A stretch of 64,000 nt of DNA from Aliiroseovarius pelagivivens (GCF_900302485.1 NZ_OMOI01000001.1:868001-932000); one strand, 5' to 3'; counted from the stretch's first letter, positions 34,390 through 44,258 are shown. A program made the numbers and translations. Notes: generated from the sequence alone by a model not told the origin.

Positions 34390-35401
34390 GATGATGTCTC
34401 AGTGAAATTTTCTCTGCGAGGGGAAAGATCAGAAGCCCAATCCCGATCGCGAACCAAAGTGTTGTTACGCGGATGATGGCGGTGGCGGGCAGGCTGACTT
34501 CAAGCGGTACGCCTTCGAGCGCGAGCAACGCGATCATGGCTGCCTCGGCCCCGCCCACGCCGCCGGGTGCCCCTGTCAGGCCGCCGGCCAATGTCGAGAA
34601 GACGAAGATGGCCACGGCTTTGGCAAAGCCGATATCGGCGCCCATCCACATCAGAAGCAGATGGAAGGCATAGCCCTCGGCAATCCAGCCTACGACGCCG
34701 ATCAGTGCGGCAACGGCGATCAGAGTGGGCGAGGTGAAGGCCGACAGCGACTGTGCTGCGCGGCGCAGCTTGGCCCAAAGGCGCGGAAGGCGGCCCGTCA
34801 GACGGTGGCCCAGTGTCGCAAAACCCGCCAGAAGGCGGGGGCGGGTGGCGGCAAAGGCTGCGATCAGGGCCAGTATCGTGACGGGAAGACCGCCCGCGAT
34901 CCCTGTTGTCGAAAAGGCCAAGGCAAGACCAAGGATCAAGGCCATCGCGGTTAAATCCGACGCCCGGTCGATCAAGGCCAGAGGGGCGGTGCGCTCAAAG
35001 CTCCAGCCGGTTTCGCGACGCAACCAACGCATGCGTACCAGCTCGCCCACACGACCCGGCGTGACGGACATGGCAAAGCCGCCAAGGAAATGGCGCAGAT
35101 CCTGCATCAGCCCTGTGGTCAGGCCCAGCTTGCGGGCAAAGACGTGCCAGCGCAGGCCACGGAACAGGTAGTTCACAAGACTGAGCGCCAGAAGAATGGC
35201 GAATTGGCCCCAAGAGAGTTTCATCAATTGCGCGCGGGTTTCTTCCCAACCGGTCGCCGCTGCCAGCGCGATTAGGCCAGCCAGCACCAGCCCGAAAAGA
35301 CCCAGCAAAACAAGCGTATCCCGCAACCGTTTGTTGGCGGTTGTGCGGGCTGATTGTTTCCCTTGTGTGGACGATGCCATATTCGCACTGCTCATTGTCA
35401 T
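34370..35401 (-). CDS. Lysylphosphatidylglycerol synthase TM-domain / UPF0104-type membrane protein (flippase-like)
   Basis: 343 residues from ATG 35401 (MTMSSAN); ATGs at 35395 and 35380 are alternatives, and none has a strong ribosome site. Longer readings of the frame run antisense through the neighbouring sugar dehydrogenase gene and are not credible. About seven to eight membrane helices are seen, with the family motifs LVNYLFRGLRWHVFARKLG, SVTPGRVGELVRMRWLRRETG and TGAPGGVGGAEAAM. Proteins of this type transport or flip lipids or lipid-linked sugars. It overlaps the DprE1-like gene by 20 bp, so it may move the arabinosyl lipid across the inner membrane (inference). Confidence 0.75.
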   Translation of the reverse strand: MTMSSANMASSTQGKQSARTTANKRLRDTLVLLGLFGLVLAGLIALAAATGWEETRAQLMKLSWGQFAILLALSLVNYLFRGLRWHVFARKLGLTTGLMQDLRHFLGGFAMSVTPGRVGELVRMRWLRRETGWSFERTAPLALIDRASDLTAMALILGLALAFSTTGIAGGLPVTILALIAAFAATRPRLLAGFATLGHRLTGRLPRLWAKLRRAAQSLSAFTSPTLIAVAALIGVVGWIAEGYAFHLLLMWMGADIGFAKAVAIFVFSTLAGGLTGAPGGVGGAEAAMIALLALEGVPLEVSLPATAIIRVTTLWFAIGIGLLIFPLAEKISLRHHHGLENN

Positions 35402-35526
35402 TGCCCGACTTATGGCCGGGGATTGAGGCGAGATTATGAAAGCTGCACAGCAATTACGAGGGGAAAAGTAAGCCCAATCGCGCATGCGCGCCACTAGGTG
35501 TGGTCTCAGTACAAAGCGTGTGCAGT

Positions 35527-36663
35527 CTAGAGTGGCGACAGGTGCAGCAGACGACCTCTGCGTCCATCCTCGAGCACCCACACTGCGCCATCCGGTCCCT
35601 GTTCCACCTCGCGCACACGCTCGCCCCAGCTGTAGCGTTCCATTTCTTGCGCGTTGCCATTGTCGAGGGACACCCGGATCAAAGCGCGGCTGACCAAGCC
35701 TCCGATCAGCGCTTGCCCCTGCCACTCGGGAAACAGCCCATCTGCCCAGATCACCAGCCCGGACGGCGCGATGCTGGGCACCCATGCGGCTTTGGGCGCG
35801 GTCAGGTCCGGGCGCGTGTCGTGATTGGGGATTTTAACCCCGCTATAGTGGTTGCCCTCAGATACCAGAGGCCAGCCATAGTTGCGGCCCGGCTCGATCA
35901 GGTTCAGCTCATCCCCGTGTCGCGGCCCCATCTCATGCGCCCAGAGTTGTCCCTTGGCATCAAAGGCGATGCCCAATGCGTTGCGGTGGCCGATGGTCCA
36001 GAAGCTGCGGGCAAGCGCCCCGTCGTCTTGATACGGGTTGTCCGCCGGCACTGTGCCGTCATCGTTCAGTCGAATGATTTTGCCCAACGCCTGCGCCATG
36101 TCCTGTGCTGGGTCCAATTCCTGCCGGTCGCCAGAGGTAATGAAAACCTTGCCAGCGTGCGCTCCGCCCGCAGGGCCAAACGCCAAACGATGCGAGAAAT
36201 GCCCGCGTCCCGGATAGGCTGGAAACTGGCGCCAGATTTCTTCATGGCGTGTCAGTTTCGGCGTCTCGGTCAGGTCCAAACGCGCGCGGATCACTACAGC
36301 TTGCCGTGTGCCGGGTTGATCACCTTCGTCGACGTAAGACAGGTAAATCAGACCGTTATTTGCAAAATCGGGATGCGGCACCACGTCCCCCAACCCGCCT
36401 TGCCCACCATCCAGTACGGGTGGCACCCCTGCGACCTGAAACCGCGCTCCATCCTGTTGGACCAGCCACATTCGCCCCGGCTTTGTGGTCACCAAAAGCC
36501 GTCCGTTGGGCAGAAATGTCATCGCCCAAGGGTGATTGAAACTGGTGATGGTCCGGGCCTTCAGTTGCCCACCGTGATCACCGTCGATCTGAAATGCTTT
36601 CGCCGTGATTGGCGTTAGCATCAGGCAGAGTAGGTAGGAGCTTAGGGCAAGAAGACGTTTCAT
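35527..36663 (-). CDS. PQQ-dependent sugar dehydrogenase family protein
   Basis: 378 residues from [23 protein letters not shown], a signal peptide; the frame extends to 36720 but without a ribosome site at a usable distance. Six-bladed propeller of the soluble aldose/sorbosone dehydrogenase type: [50 protein letters not shown] repeats, and [22 protein letters not shown]. The family (E. coli YliI and relatives) oxidises aldoses in the periplasm using PQQ. No PQQ synthesis genes are in the window. Confidence 0.87.
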   Translation of the reverse strand: MKRLLALSSYLLCLMLTPITAKAFQIDGDHGGQLKARTITSFNHPWAMTFLPNGRLLVTTKPGRMWLVQQDGARFQVAGVPPVLDGGQGGLGDVVPHPDFANNGLIYLSYVDEGDQPGTRQAVVIRARLDLTETPKLTRHEEIWRQFPAYPGRGHFSHRLAFGPAGGAHAGKVFITSGDRQELDPAQDMAQALGKIIRLNDDGTVPADNPYQDDGALARSFWTIGHRNALGIAFDAKGQLWAHEMGPRHGDELNLIEPGRNYGWPLVSEGNHYSGVKIPNHDTRPDLTAPKAAWVPSIAPSGLVIWADGLFPEWQGQALIGGLVSRALIRVSLDNGNAQEMERYSWGERVREVEQGPDGAVWVLEDGRRGRLLHLSPL

Positions 36664-36748
36664 ATCGTACCAATGGCTAGCGGAAAGCGATTGGGGGAAT
36701 GATGAACCCTGATGTGCCATCTTCCCAAGTCAAAAAGACGAGAGCGCA

Positions 36749-36778
36749 CAAAAAAAGCCCCCATTAAGGGGGCTTTTC
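36749..36778 (-). terminator. Intrinsic terminator of the CoA-transferase operon
   Basis: AAAAGCCCCC (36753-36762) and GGGGGCTTTT (36768-36777) form a 10-bp perfect stem; on the minus strand TTTTTTTG follows. Confidence 0.9.
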
Positions 36779-36796
36779 AGAAAAGTGTTCGATCGC

Positions 36797-37426
36797 TTAG
36801 TTGACGATGGACGCCTCGGTCGCGGCGCGCAGTTCGTCTTCGGTCACGCCATCGGCGGTCTCGACGATCTTCAGGCCACCTTCGACCACATCCAGTACAC
36901 CCAGATTGGTGATGATGCGGTCCACAACCGACTTGCCGGTCAGGGGTAGGGTGCATTCTTTCAGCACTTTCGAGACGCCGTGCTTGTTGGTGTGATCCAT
37001 CACGACCACCACGCGGCCAACGCCGGCCACAAGGTCCATCGCGCCGCCCATGCCTTTAACCAGCTTGCCGGGGATCATCCAGTTGGCGAGGTCGCCATTT
37101 TCAGCCACTTCCATCGCGCCCAGAATGGCCATGGCGATCTTGCCGCCACGGATCATGCCGAAGCTCATCGAGCTGTCGAAATAGGCGGTTTGGGGCAGTT
37201 CGGTGATGGTCTGCTTACCTGCGTTGATCAGGTCGGCGTCGATCTCGTCCTCGGTCGGGAAGGGGCCCATGCCCAGCATGCCGTTTTCCGACTGAAGCGT
37301 TACGTTAACGCCTTCGGGAATGTAGTTGGACACCAGCGTCGGGATACCGATGCCGAGGTTCACATACCAACCGTCTTGCAGTTCTTGTGCCGCGCGAGCG
37401 GCCATTTGATTGCGGTCCCAAGCCAT
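36797..37426 (-). CDS. scoB: 3-oxoacid CoA-transferase subunit B
   Basis: 209 residues. The catalytic glutamate E47 lies in the signature [10 protein letters not shown]. With subunit A it moves CoA from succinyl-CoA to acetoacetate or another 3-oxoacid. It starts 3 bp after the scoA stop, and a terminator follows. Acetate CoA-transferase is an alternative activity that cannot be excluded by sequence. Confidence 0.93.
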   Translation of the reverse strand: MAWDRNQMAARAAQELQDGWYVNLGIGIPTLVSNYIPEGVNVTLQSENGMLGMGPFPTEDEIDADLINAGKQTITELPQTAYFDSSMSFGMIRGGKIAMAILGAMEVAENGDLANWMIPGKLVKGMGGAMDLVAGVGRVVVVMDHTNKHGVSKVLKECTLPLTGKSVVDRIITNLGVLDVVEGGLKIVETADGVTEDELRAATEASIVN

Positions 37427-37429
37427 GTC

Positions 37430-38125
37430 TTAAGCCTCCCGGATGGTGCGTTGTTCGATGCGCTTCTCGTGCTCGCCTTGAATGATGCGATGCACGTAGA
37501 TGCCCGGCAGATGGATCGAGTCAGGATCCAGCGAGCCGGTCGGCACGATTTCTTCGACTTCGACTACGCAGGTTTTGCCACACATGGCAGCCGGCGGGTT
37601 GAAGTTGCGGGCGGTCTTGCGGAAAACAAGGTTGCCGGTCTCGTCGGCTTTCCAGGCTTTCACGATGGACAGATCGGCAAAGATGCCTTCTTCAAGGATG
37701 TAGTCTTCGCCGTTGAAGGTTTTCACTTCTTTGCCCTCGGCAATCACAGTGCCCACGCCGGTCTTTGTGTAAAAACCGGGGATGCCGTGACCCGCCGCGC
37801 GCATGCGTTCGGCCAAGGTGCCTTGTGGGTTGAATTCCAGCTCCAGCTCACCCGAGAGGTACTGGCGCATGAACTCGGCGTTCTCGCCAACATAGGACGA
37901 CATCATCTTTTTGATCTGCTTTGTGTCCAGCAATTTGCCAAGACCGAAGCCATCAACGCCGCAGTTGTTTGAGGCGATGGTGATATCCTTAACACCGCTC
38001 TCGACCAGTGCGTCGATCAGCAGTTCCGGAATGCCGCACAGGCCAAAGCCGCCTGCGGCAATCAGCATGCCGTCAGTCAAAAGCCCGTCTAGAGCTTCGG
38101 CGGCGCTGCCATATACCTTGTTCAT
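37430..38125 (-). CDS. scoA: 3-oxoacid CoA-transferase subunit A
   Basis: 231 residues with the subunit A signature [10 protein letters not shown] at 21-30 and the family blocks [11 protein letters not shown] and [25 protein letters not shown]. It forms the CoA-transferase with ScoB. AGAGGGAA precedes the ATG. First gene of the two-gene operon. Confidence 0.94.
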   Translation of the reverse strand: MNKVYGSAAEALDGLLTDGMLIAAGGFGLCGIPELLIDALVESGVKDITIASNNCGVDGFGLGKLLDTKQIKKMMSSYVGENAEFMRQYLSGELELEFNPQGTLAERMRAAGHGIPGFYTKTGVGTVIAEGKEVKTFNGEDYILEEGIFADLSIVKAWKADETGNLVFRKTARNFNPPAAMCGKTCVVEVEEIVPTGSLDPDSIHLPGIYVHRIIQGEHEKRIEQRTIREA

Positions 38126-38247
38126 GAAAGTTCCCTCTCGTCTATTTCGCTGCTTTTCTGGCGAAGGGGAGGGGCGGAGTCAACGAAACACGTTGGTTTT
38201 AAGGGGGCAAAGGTATTTCTACCTACGAGACTACGTAGCGCGAATTT

Positions 38248-38709
38248 CTAGCCCGCAAGCGCCACGACAAGCGCGTGCGCGGCCATGTAGATCACGATCA
38301 GAGAGCCGATCGTGTAGAACGTCGCCCGGACTTCATGTGTCTGCTTGGTGGCGTAGGCAATGAAATGTGCCAGACGCGCCGCAACAAAGCCATACAGCAT
38401 CACCTGCGCCAAGAGCAGGCTGGGATCGGTCACCACGAAGAGAAGGCCAGCGATCCAGAACCCAGGTATGTTTTCAAGATCATTGCGATGCATTCTGCGC
38501 GACCGGTCGACATAGTCGTTCACCTCCAGCTGTTCTGGGCGCGGGTCGGTGTTGAGAATGCCTTTTTGCACGTCTTCCGGGCTGGCAAGGCCGCTGTTGC
38601 TTTTCATCATGCGATAGACTGTCATCCAGCCCTGTCCCATGATTTTTAGTACCATGAGTGCGGCCGCGATCACATAGGTCTCGAAGACCGGGTTCGTTAA
38701 ATCCAGCAT
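38248..38709 (-). CDS. MAPEG family membrane protein
   Basis: 153 residues from MLDLTNPVFETYV, with AGGGAT upstream; a longer frame to 38757 lacks a ribosome site. Four membrane helices and the RSRRMHRNDLENIPGFWIAG block match the MAPEG family (microsomal glutathione S-transferase 1-like), which use glutathione for detoxification or peroxide reduction in the membrane. It is preceded on the same strand by topA. Confidence 0.87.
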   Translation of the reverse strand: MLDLTNPVFETYVIAAALMVLKIMGQGWMTVYRMMKSNSGLASPEDVQKGILNTDPRPEQLEVNDYVDRSRRMHRNDLENIPGFWIAGLLFVVTDPSLLLAQVMLYGFVAARLAHFIAYATKQTHEVRATFYTIGSLIVIYMAAHALVVALAG

Positions 38710-38844
38710 GTTCAATCTATCCCTGAGATACGGCATCGCATGGCGCAATGGCCACATGCCGGGTCAACGATAGGGGCAACTTTCAAGTCTGGCAAATCGC
38801 GGCGTGCCGAACCGGGCCGGTCACCCGGCTCCGGCTGTACAGCA

Positions 38845-41397
38845 TCACTTCTTGGCTGCGGCCTTCTTCTTCGGCGCAGCTTTTTTGCGAGCGGGCTTTT
38901 TCTTTGCGGCCTTCTCGGCGATCCAGCCTACGGCCATTTCCATGGTGACGTCGGCAGGTTCGACCTCTTTCGGGATCGTAGCGTTCACCTTGCCCCATTT
39001 CACGTAAGGGCCATAGCGACCTTCCAGCACATTCACCGGCCCGCCATCTTCCGGGTGTTCGCCCAGTTCTTTCAACGGCTTGGCCGTCGCGGCCCCGCGA
39101 CGTCCCGGATTGGCGCGTTTGTCGGCCAAAAGCTCGACCGCGTGGTTCATGCCCACGTCGAACATCTCGGCCCACTGCTTGAGGCTGACATAAACAGGTT
39201 TTTCGTCATCCGGGAACTTGTGCATCAGGTAGGGACCAAAACGCCCCAAGTTCGCCGTGATCCGCCCACCTTCCGGGTGGTCACCCACGTGGCGCGGCAG
39301 CGACAGAAGCTGCAGCGCACGTTCAAGGTCGGTTTCCTCTTTCGGCCAGCCGCCATTGCGTGCCTGTGGAAGCGAGGTGCGCTTGGGGCGCTTGTTCTCA
39401 GGCGTGGCTTCCCCACGCTGCACATAGGGGCCATAACGGCCATCCTTCAGCCAGATCTCGTCATCACCATCGGTGCCCAGAAGCTTCTCTTCACCTTCGG
39501 CACCTTCACCCGCGATCGGGCGGGTGTAGTTACATTCCGGATAGTTCCCACAGCCGACAAACCCGCCAGTGCGCGAGGTTTTCAGGTGTAGCTGTCCGGT
39601 GCCACATTTCGGGCAGACACGCGGATCAGTTCCGTCTTCACGCGGCGGATACAGTTGGGGCGCAAGGGCGGCGTCCAGCTTGTCCAGCACTTCGGAAATT
39701 CGCAGCTCGGACGTCTCGGAAATCGCAGCCGAGAAATCCCGCCAGAAGCGCGCCAGCACTTCTTTGTAATCCATGTCGCCAGCCGAAATCTCGTCAAGTT
39801 CTTCTTCAAGGTTCGCGGTGAACTCATAGCCCACATACTGGCGGAAGAAGTTCATCAGGAAGATCGTCACGATCCGCCCTTTATCCTCGGGGAACAGGCG
39901 GTTCTTGTCCTTGCGGACATACTCGCGGTCTTGAATGGTCGTGATCACCGACGCATAGGTCGACGGGCGGCCAATGCCCAGTTCTTCCATGCGTTTGACC
40001 AGCGTCGCTTCGGTGTAACGGGGCGGAGGCTGGGTGTGGTGCTGTTCGGGCGTGATGCCTTTTTTCTCGGCGGCTTCGCCTTCCATGATCTGGGGCAGAC
40101 GTTTGTCGTCGTCATCCGTCACCTGATCGTCGCGGCCTTCTTCATAGACCTTCAGGAAGCCCTCAAAAACGACAACTTGACCCGTGGCGCGCAGCACCAC
40201 TTGACCGTCATCCGAGCCGACATCGACGCTGGTGCGCTCGAACCGTGCGCTTTCCATCTGGCTGGCGAGGGTCCGCTTCCAGATCAGGTCGTAGAGCTTG
40301 CGCTGATCGGGTTCCAGCTTGGCCAGATCGCTGCCGGACACGGTCATATCCGTCGGGCGGATACACTCGTGTGCTTCTTGGGCGTTCTTGGCTTTGTTTT
40401 TGTAGATCCGTGGGCTGGCGGGGATGAACTCCTTGCCATAGCGATCGGTGATCGCGTCGCGCACAGCGGTCACAGCCTCGGGTGCCATGTCGATCCCGTC
40501 TGTCCGCATGTAGGTGATGTAGCCGGCTTCATAGAGGCGCTGGGCGGTCGACATGGTCTGACGTGCACCAAAGCCAAACTTGCGGCTGGCTTCCTGCTGC
40601 AGGGTCGAGGTCATGAAGGGCGGCGAGGGGTTGCGGGTCGCAGGCTTCGCTTCCACCGACTGCACCGACAGATCGCGCGATGTGATGGCCTGTACAGCCA
40701 GCTCGGCGGCAGTTTCGTTTTCAAGGTCGTAACGGTCGAGCTTTTGGCCCCCCAGAACCGTCAGGCGCGCTTCGAACTCTTTCCCACGCGGGGTCGAAAG
40801 CAGGGCCTTCACCGACCAGTATTCACGGGCGTTGAACGCCTCGATCTCTTCTTCGCGCTCAACGATCAGACGCAGGCAGACCGACTGCACGCGACCAGCC
40901 GAGCGTGCACCGGGCAGTTTGCGCCATAGGACGGGCGACAGGTTGAACCCCACCAAGTAGTCCAGCGCACGGCGGGCCAAATAAGCCTCGACCAGATCGC
41001 TGTCCACGTCGCGTGGGTTCTGCATCGCCTCGGTCACGGCGGATTTGGTGATCGCATTGAAGACCACGCGGCTGACCGGTGTGTCCTTCTTGACCGCACG
41101 ACGCTTGCGAAGCGCCTCTTCCAAGTGCCACGAAATCGCTTCCCCCTCGCGATCGGGGTCGGTTGCGAGAATGAGGTTGTTGTCGTCTTTCAGGGCGTCG
41201 GCAATGGCGCGCACGTGCTTGGCACTGTCGCGGCCGATCTCCCACTTCATGGCAAATTCGTTGTCGGTATCGACCGACCCGTCTTTGGGGGGAAGGTCGC
41301 GCACGTGACCGTACGAGGCGAGCACCGTGTAGTCCGACCCAAGATATTTGTTGATGGTCTTGGCTTTGGCCGGGCTTTCAACGACGACTACTGGCAT
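38845..41397 (-). CDS. topA: DNA topoisomerase I
   Basis: 850 residues, type IA topoisomerase that relaxes negative supercoils. N-terminal Toprim domain (VVVESPAKAKTINKYLG, DPDREGEAISWHL), catalytic tyrosine in GYITYMRTDG, one four-cysteine zinc ribbon (CPKCG...GCGNYPEC), then several Topo_C repeats marked by GRYGPYV-type motifs, and a lysine/alanine-rich tail (KKPARKKAAPKKKAAAKK) as in other alphaproteobacteria. It has its own upstream region shared divergently with uvrD. Confidence 0.97.
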   Translation of the reverse strand: MPVVVVESPAKAKTINKYLGSDYTVLASYGHVRDLPPKDGSVDTDNEFAMKWEIGRDSAKHVRAIADALKDDNNLILATDPDREGEAISWHLEEALRKRRAVKKDTPVSRVVFNAITKSAVTEAMQNPRDVDSDLVEAYLARRALDYLVGFNLSPVLWRKLPGARSAGRVQSVCLRLIVEREEEIEAFNAREYWSVKALLSTPRGKEFEARLTVLGGQKLDRYDLENETAAELAVQAITSRDLSVQSVEAKPATRNPSPPFMTSTLQQEASRKFGFGARQTMSTAQRLYEAGYITYMRTDGIDMAPEAVTAVRDAITDRYGKEFIPASPRIYKNKAKNAQEAHECIRPTDMTVSGSDLAKLEPDQRKLYDLIWKRTLASQMESARFERTSVDVGSDDGQVVLRATGQVVVFEGFLKVYEEGRDDQVTDDDDKRLPQIMEGEAAEKKGITPEQHHTQPPPRYTEATLVKRMEELGIGRPSTYASVITTIQDREYVRKDKNRLFPEDKGRIVTIFLMNFFRQYVGYEFTANLEEELDEISAGDMDYKEVLARFWRDFSAAISETSELRISEVLDKLDAALAPQLYPPREDGTDPRVCPKCGTGQLHLKTSRTGGFVGCGNYPECNYTRPIAGEGAEGEEKLLGTDGDDEIWLKDGRYGPYVQRGEATPENKRPKRTSLPQARNGGWPKEETDLERALQLLSLPRHVGDHPEGGRITANLGRFGPYLMHKFPDDEKPVYVSLKQWAEMFDVGMNHAVELLADKRANPGRRGAATAKPLKELGEHPEDGGPVNVLEGRYGPYVKWGKVNATIPKEVEPADVTMEMAVGWIAEKAAKKKPARKKAAPKKKAAAKK

Positions 41398-41475
41398 GAA
41401 CTTCCTCTCGACTCATTCAGGCTGCGCAATACCAGCCTTGTTCTGGGGGCGTTAGATGGGTCGGGAAGGGGCAGC

Positions 41476-41503
41476 TTGTCAATGGGCACTCTTCTTATAT
41501 AGG
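41476..41503 (+). promoter_or_regulatory. Candidate promoter of the uvrD-like gene
   Basis: TTGTCA (41476-41481) and TATAGG (41498-41503) with a 16-bp spacer, about 120 bp upstream of the start codon. GC-rich inverted repeats (GCCCCC / GGGGGC near 41518-41534) follow in the leader. Confidence 0.35.
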
Positions 41504-41621
41504 GGCGCATTTCGCCACGCCCCCGTAGGGGGCGGAAAGTTATGGGCGTTTTTAGGGGGCGGTTGGAACAGATGTGGAACACGCTCTTCCCCTGTGGCGA
41601 TGGCGTTGCTAAGAAGAGCAA

Positions 41622-44024
41622 ATGAGCAGCATTGATAATGACGATCTGATTGATGATTCCGATGATGGGGCAGGCGCGCCGAAAGTGCCGCTGTCGCAGC
41701 GTGCGATGGGTGCAGCTTTGGGGGCACGTTCCGCACCCTACATGGATGGCTTGAACCCCGCCCAACGCGAGGCGGTCGAGACGCTGAACGGCCCAGTTCT
41801 GATGCTGGCGGGCGCGGGAACTGGCAAGACCAAGGCGCTGACCACACGGATCGCGCATTTGCTGACCACCGGGTCCGCGCGGACCAACGAAATTCTTGCC
41901 GTGACCTTTACCAACAAGGCCGCGCGCGAGATGAAGGAAAGGGTGGCCGGGCTGTTGGGTCAGACGGTTGAAGGCATGCCGTGGATGGGCACGTTCCACT
42001 CGATCTGTGTGAAGCTACTCCGACGTCATGCCGAACTTGTTGGGCTGAAAACCAACTTCACCATTCTGGATACGGATGACCAAATCCGGCTGATGAAACA
42101 GCTGATTGCCGCCAACAATATCGACGAAAAGCGCTGGCCTGCGCGGTTGTTGTCTGGCGTGATCGATAATTGGAAAAACCGGGCGTGGACGCCGGAAACG
42201 CTGCCATCTTCCGAGGCGCAGGCCTTCAACGGGCGCGGACCGGAACTCTATACGCAGTATCAGGATCGCCTGAAGACGCTGAACGCCTGTGATTTTGGTG
42301 ATCTGCTATTGCACATGGTCACGATTTTCCAGCAGCACGACGATATTTTAGCCAAGTATCAAAGCTGGTTTCGCTACATCCTCGTTGACGAATACCAAGA
42401 TACCAACGTCGCCCAATACCTCTGGCTGCGCCTTCTGGCTGCGGGGCATAAAAACATCTGTTGCGTAGGCGATGACGACCAGTCGATCTATGGCTGGCGC
42501 GGGGCCGAGGTGGGTAATATCCTACGGTTTGAAAAGGATTTTCCGGGCGCAAAGGTCGTCCGGTTGGAGCAGAACTATCGCTCGACCGCGCATATTCTGG
42601 CCGCTGCTTCGGGTGTGATCGCTGGCAACGCCGACCGTCTGGGCAAAGAGCTGTGGACCGAGGCCGAGGGCGGCGAAAAGGTCCGCCTGATCGGCCATTG
42701 GGACGGCGACGAAGAAGCCCGCTGGGTCGGCGAAGAGATCGAGGCGATGCAATCCGGCACACGGGGCATGGCGCCGAAGTCGCTGGATGATATGGCCATC
42801 CTCGTGCGCGCCTCGCACCAGATGCGTGCCTTTGAAGACCGCTTCCTGACCATCGGTCTGCCCTATCGCGTGATCGGCGGCCCGCGCTTCTATGAACGGC
42901 TCGAGATCCGCGACGCGATGGCCTATTTCCGGCTCGCGGTATCGCAAGACGATGATCTGGCGTTTGAACGCATCGTCAACACGCCCCGTCGCGGATTGGG
43001 CGATAAAGCAGTGCAGACCATCCAGATGCTCGCCCGCACCAATGGTGTGTCGCTGGTCGAAGGTGCCCGGATCGCCGTGGAAAGCGGCGCGATCAAGGGC
43101 AAGGGCGGCAAGGGGTTGGCCGAACTGGTCGGCAACCTCGACCGTTGGTTCAACCAACTGCGCGCCGAGGCTGACACACATATCGAAATGGCCGAGATGA
43201 TCCTTGAGGAGTCCGGTTACACGACCATGTGGCTGAACGACAAAACGCCCGAGGCGCCGGGACGGCTGGAAAACCTCAAGGAACTGGTGAAGGCACTGGA
43301 AAGCTTTGAAAACCTTCAAGGTTTCCTCGAGCATGTCAGCCTGATCATGGACAATGACACCGACGACGCCGAGGAAAAAGTCACCATCATGACCCTGCAC
43401 GGGGCCAAGGGATTGGAGTTCCCGGCTGTGTTCTTGCCGGGGTGGGAAGACGGGCTGTTCCCGTCGCAACGCTCGATGGATGAAAGCGGCCTCAAGGGGC
43501 TCGAAGAAGAACGCAGGCTGGCCTATGTGGGCATCACACGCGCCGAAGAGGTCTGCACGATTTCCTTCGCGGCCAACCGCCGCGTTTACGGCCAATGGCA
43601 GTCGCAGCTGCCCTCGCGGTTTGTCGATGAGCTTCCTGAGGACCACGTCGAGGTGCTGACCGCGCCCGGCCTGTATGGTGGGGGCTATGGTGGCATGTCG
43701 GGCGATTTCGGCGGGCAATCCCCGCTAGAGGACAAAGCCAGCCGTGCCGATGCTTATAACTCGCCCGGCTGGAAGCGGATGCAGGCGCAGGGCGCATTGC
43801 GGTCCAAGCCCAGCCCCAACGAAGCAAAGGGCCTTGTGATCGACGCCACCGCTGTGTCGTCCTTCACCCAAGGCGATCGCGTGTTCCACACCAAGTTCGG
43901 CTATGGCACCGTGATGGGGATCGAAGGCGACAAGCTGGATATCGAGTTTGACAAGGCCGGCGCTAAGAAAGTCGTCTCCAAGTTCATCGTGCCAGCCGCG
44001 CAAGCGGGCGACGTCCCCTTCTAA
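41622..44024 (+). CDS. uvrD: ATP-dependent helicase UvrD/PcrA family
   Basis: 800 residues. Superfamily 1A helicase: Walker A AGAGTGKT at 63-70, motif Ia TFTNKAAREM, motif II VDEYQDTN, motif III DDDQSIYGWRGA, LEQNYRS motif IV, MTLHGAKGLEF motif V and VGITRAEE motif VI. The C-terminal tail (HTKFGYGTVMGIEGDKLDIEF) is the Tudor-like domain found in PcrA/UvrD, which binds RNA polymerase or UvrB. Acts in nucleotide excision and mismatch repair. AAGAAGAG precedes the ATG. Confidence 0.93.
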   Translation: MSSIDNDDLIDDSDDGAGAPKVPLSQRAMGAALGARSAPYMDGLNPAQREAVETLNGPVLMLAGAGTGKTKALTTRIAHLLTTGSARTNEILAVTFTNKAAREMKERVAGLLGQTVEGMPWMGTFHSICVKLLRRHAELVGLKTNFTILDTDDQIRLMKQLIAANNIDEKRWPARLLSGVIDNWKNRAWTPETLPSSEAQAFNGRGPELYTQYQDRLKTLNACDFGDLLLHMVTIFQQHDDILAKYQSWFRYILVDEYQDTNVAQYLWLRLLAAGHKNICCVGDDDQSIYGWRGAEVGNILRFEKDFPGAKVVRLEQNYRSTAHILAAASGVIAGNADRLGKELWTEAEGGEKVRLIGHWDGDEEARWVGEEIEAMQSGTRGMAPKSLDDMAILVRASHQMRAFEDRFLTIGLPYRVIGGPRFYERLEIRDAMAYFRLAVSQDDDLAFERIVNTPRRGLGDKAVQTIQMLARTNGVSLVEGARIAVESGAIKGKGGKGLAELVGNLDRWFNQLRAEADTHIEMAEMILEESGYTTMWLNDKTPEAPGRLENLKELVKALESFENLQGFLEHVSLIMDNDTDDAEEKVTIMTLHGAKGLEFPAVFLPGWEDGLFPSQRSMDESGLKGLEEERRLAYVGITRAEEVCTISFAANRRVYGQWQSQLPSRFVDELPEDHVEVLTAPGLYGGGYGGMSGDFGGQSPLEDKASRADAYNSPGWKRMQAQGALRSKPSPNEAKGLVIDATAVSSFTQGDRVFHTKFGYGTVMGIEGDKLDIEFDKAGAKKVVSKFIVPAAQAGDVPF

Positions 44025-44046
44025 GCCAAAAAATCAGACCAACCGG

Positions 44047-44090
44047 AATAAAAAAACGGCGCCGCTCGGGAGGAGGTGAGCGGCGCCGTT
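44047..44090 (-). terminator. CCUCCUCCC hairpin 8, also the intrinsic terminator of the array
   Basis: Thirteen-base perfect stem AACGGCGCCGCTC (44055-44067) / GAGCGGCGCCGTT (44078-44090) with the motif in its loop at 44068-44076. On the minus strand it is followed by a T run (complement of 44049-44056), so the last sRNA hairpin doubles as terminator. It also lies 23 bp after the convergent uvrD stop. Confidence 0.9.
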
Positions 44091-44101
44091 TCCTATGTGG
44101 T

Positions 44102-44130
44102 CGGACCTCTGGGAGGAGGAGTGAGGTCCG
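44102..44130 (-). ncRNA. CCUCCUCCC hairpin 7
   Basis: Eight-base perfect stem CGGACCTC (44102-44109) / GAGGTCCG (44123-44130). Motif at 44111-44119. Confidence 0.85.
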
Positions 44131-44137
44131 GCGCTGT

Positions 44138-44167
44138 GACTTGGGCCGGGAGGAGGTGACCCACGTC
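44138..44167 (-). ncRNA. CCUCCUCCC hairpin 6
   Basis: Stem TGGGCC (44142-44147) / GACCCA (44158-44163), in which 44146/44159 is C-A on plus but G-U on minus, extended by GAC / GTC beyond one mismatch. Motif at 44148-44156. Confidence 0.8.
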
Positions 44168-44171
44168 TAAT

Positions 44172-44205
44172 CGGTTCGTTCCTGGGAGGAGGGTGGAACG
44201 CCCCG
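44172..44205 (-). ncRNA. CCUCCUCCC hairpin 5
   Basis: Six-base stem CGTTCC (44177-44182) / GGAACG (44195-44200), extended by three more pairs beyond a 2x2 internal loop. Motif at 44184-44192. Confidence 0.82.
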
Positions 44206-44217
44206 AAATTTGGGGGT

Positions 44218-44251
44218 GCGGTGATGTCAGGGAGGAGGAAGACATCACCGC
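44218..44251 (-). ncRNA. CCUCCUCCC hairpin 4
   Basis: Eleven-base perfect stem GCGGTGATGTC (44218-44228) / GACATCACCGC (44241-44251). Motif at 44230-44238. Followed by the spacer 44206-44217 that contains AAATTT. Confidence 0.87.
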
Positions 44252-44258
44252 GGCCCAA

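Noticed and set aside
35402..35785. N-terminal extension of the flippase-like protein
   Set aside because: The extra residues come from sequence antisense to the sugar dehydrogenase gene and are Arg/Gly-rich nonsense; the family begins near 35401.
42522..43718. 398-codon minus-strand ORF opposite uvrD
   Set aside because: Shadow ORF; the uvrD motifs are complete on the other strand.
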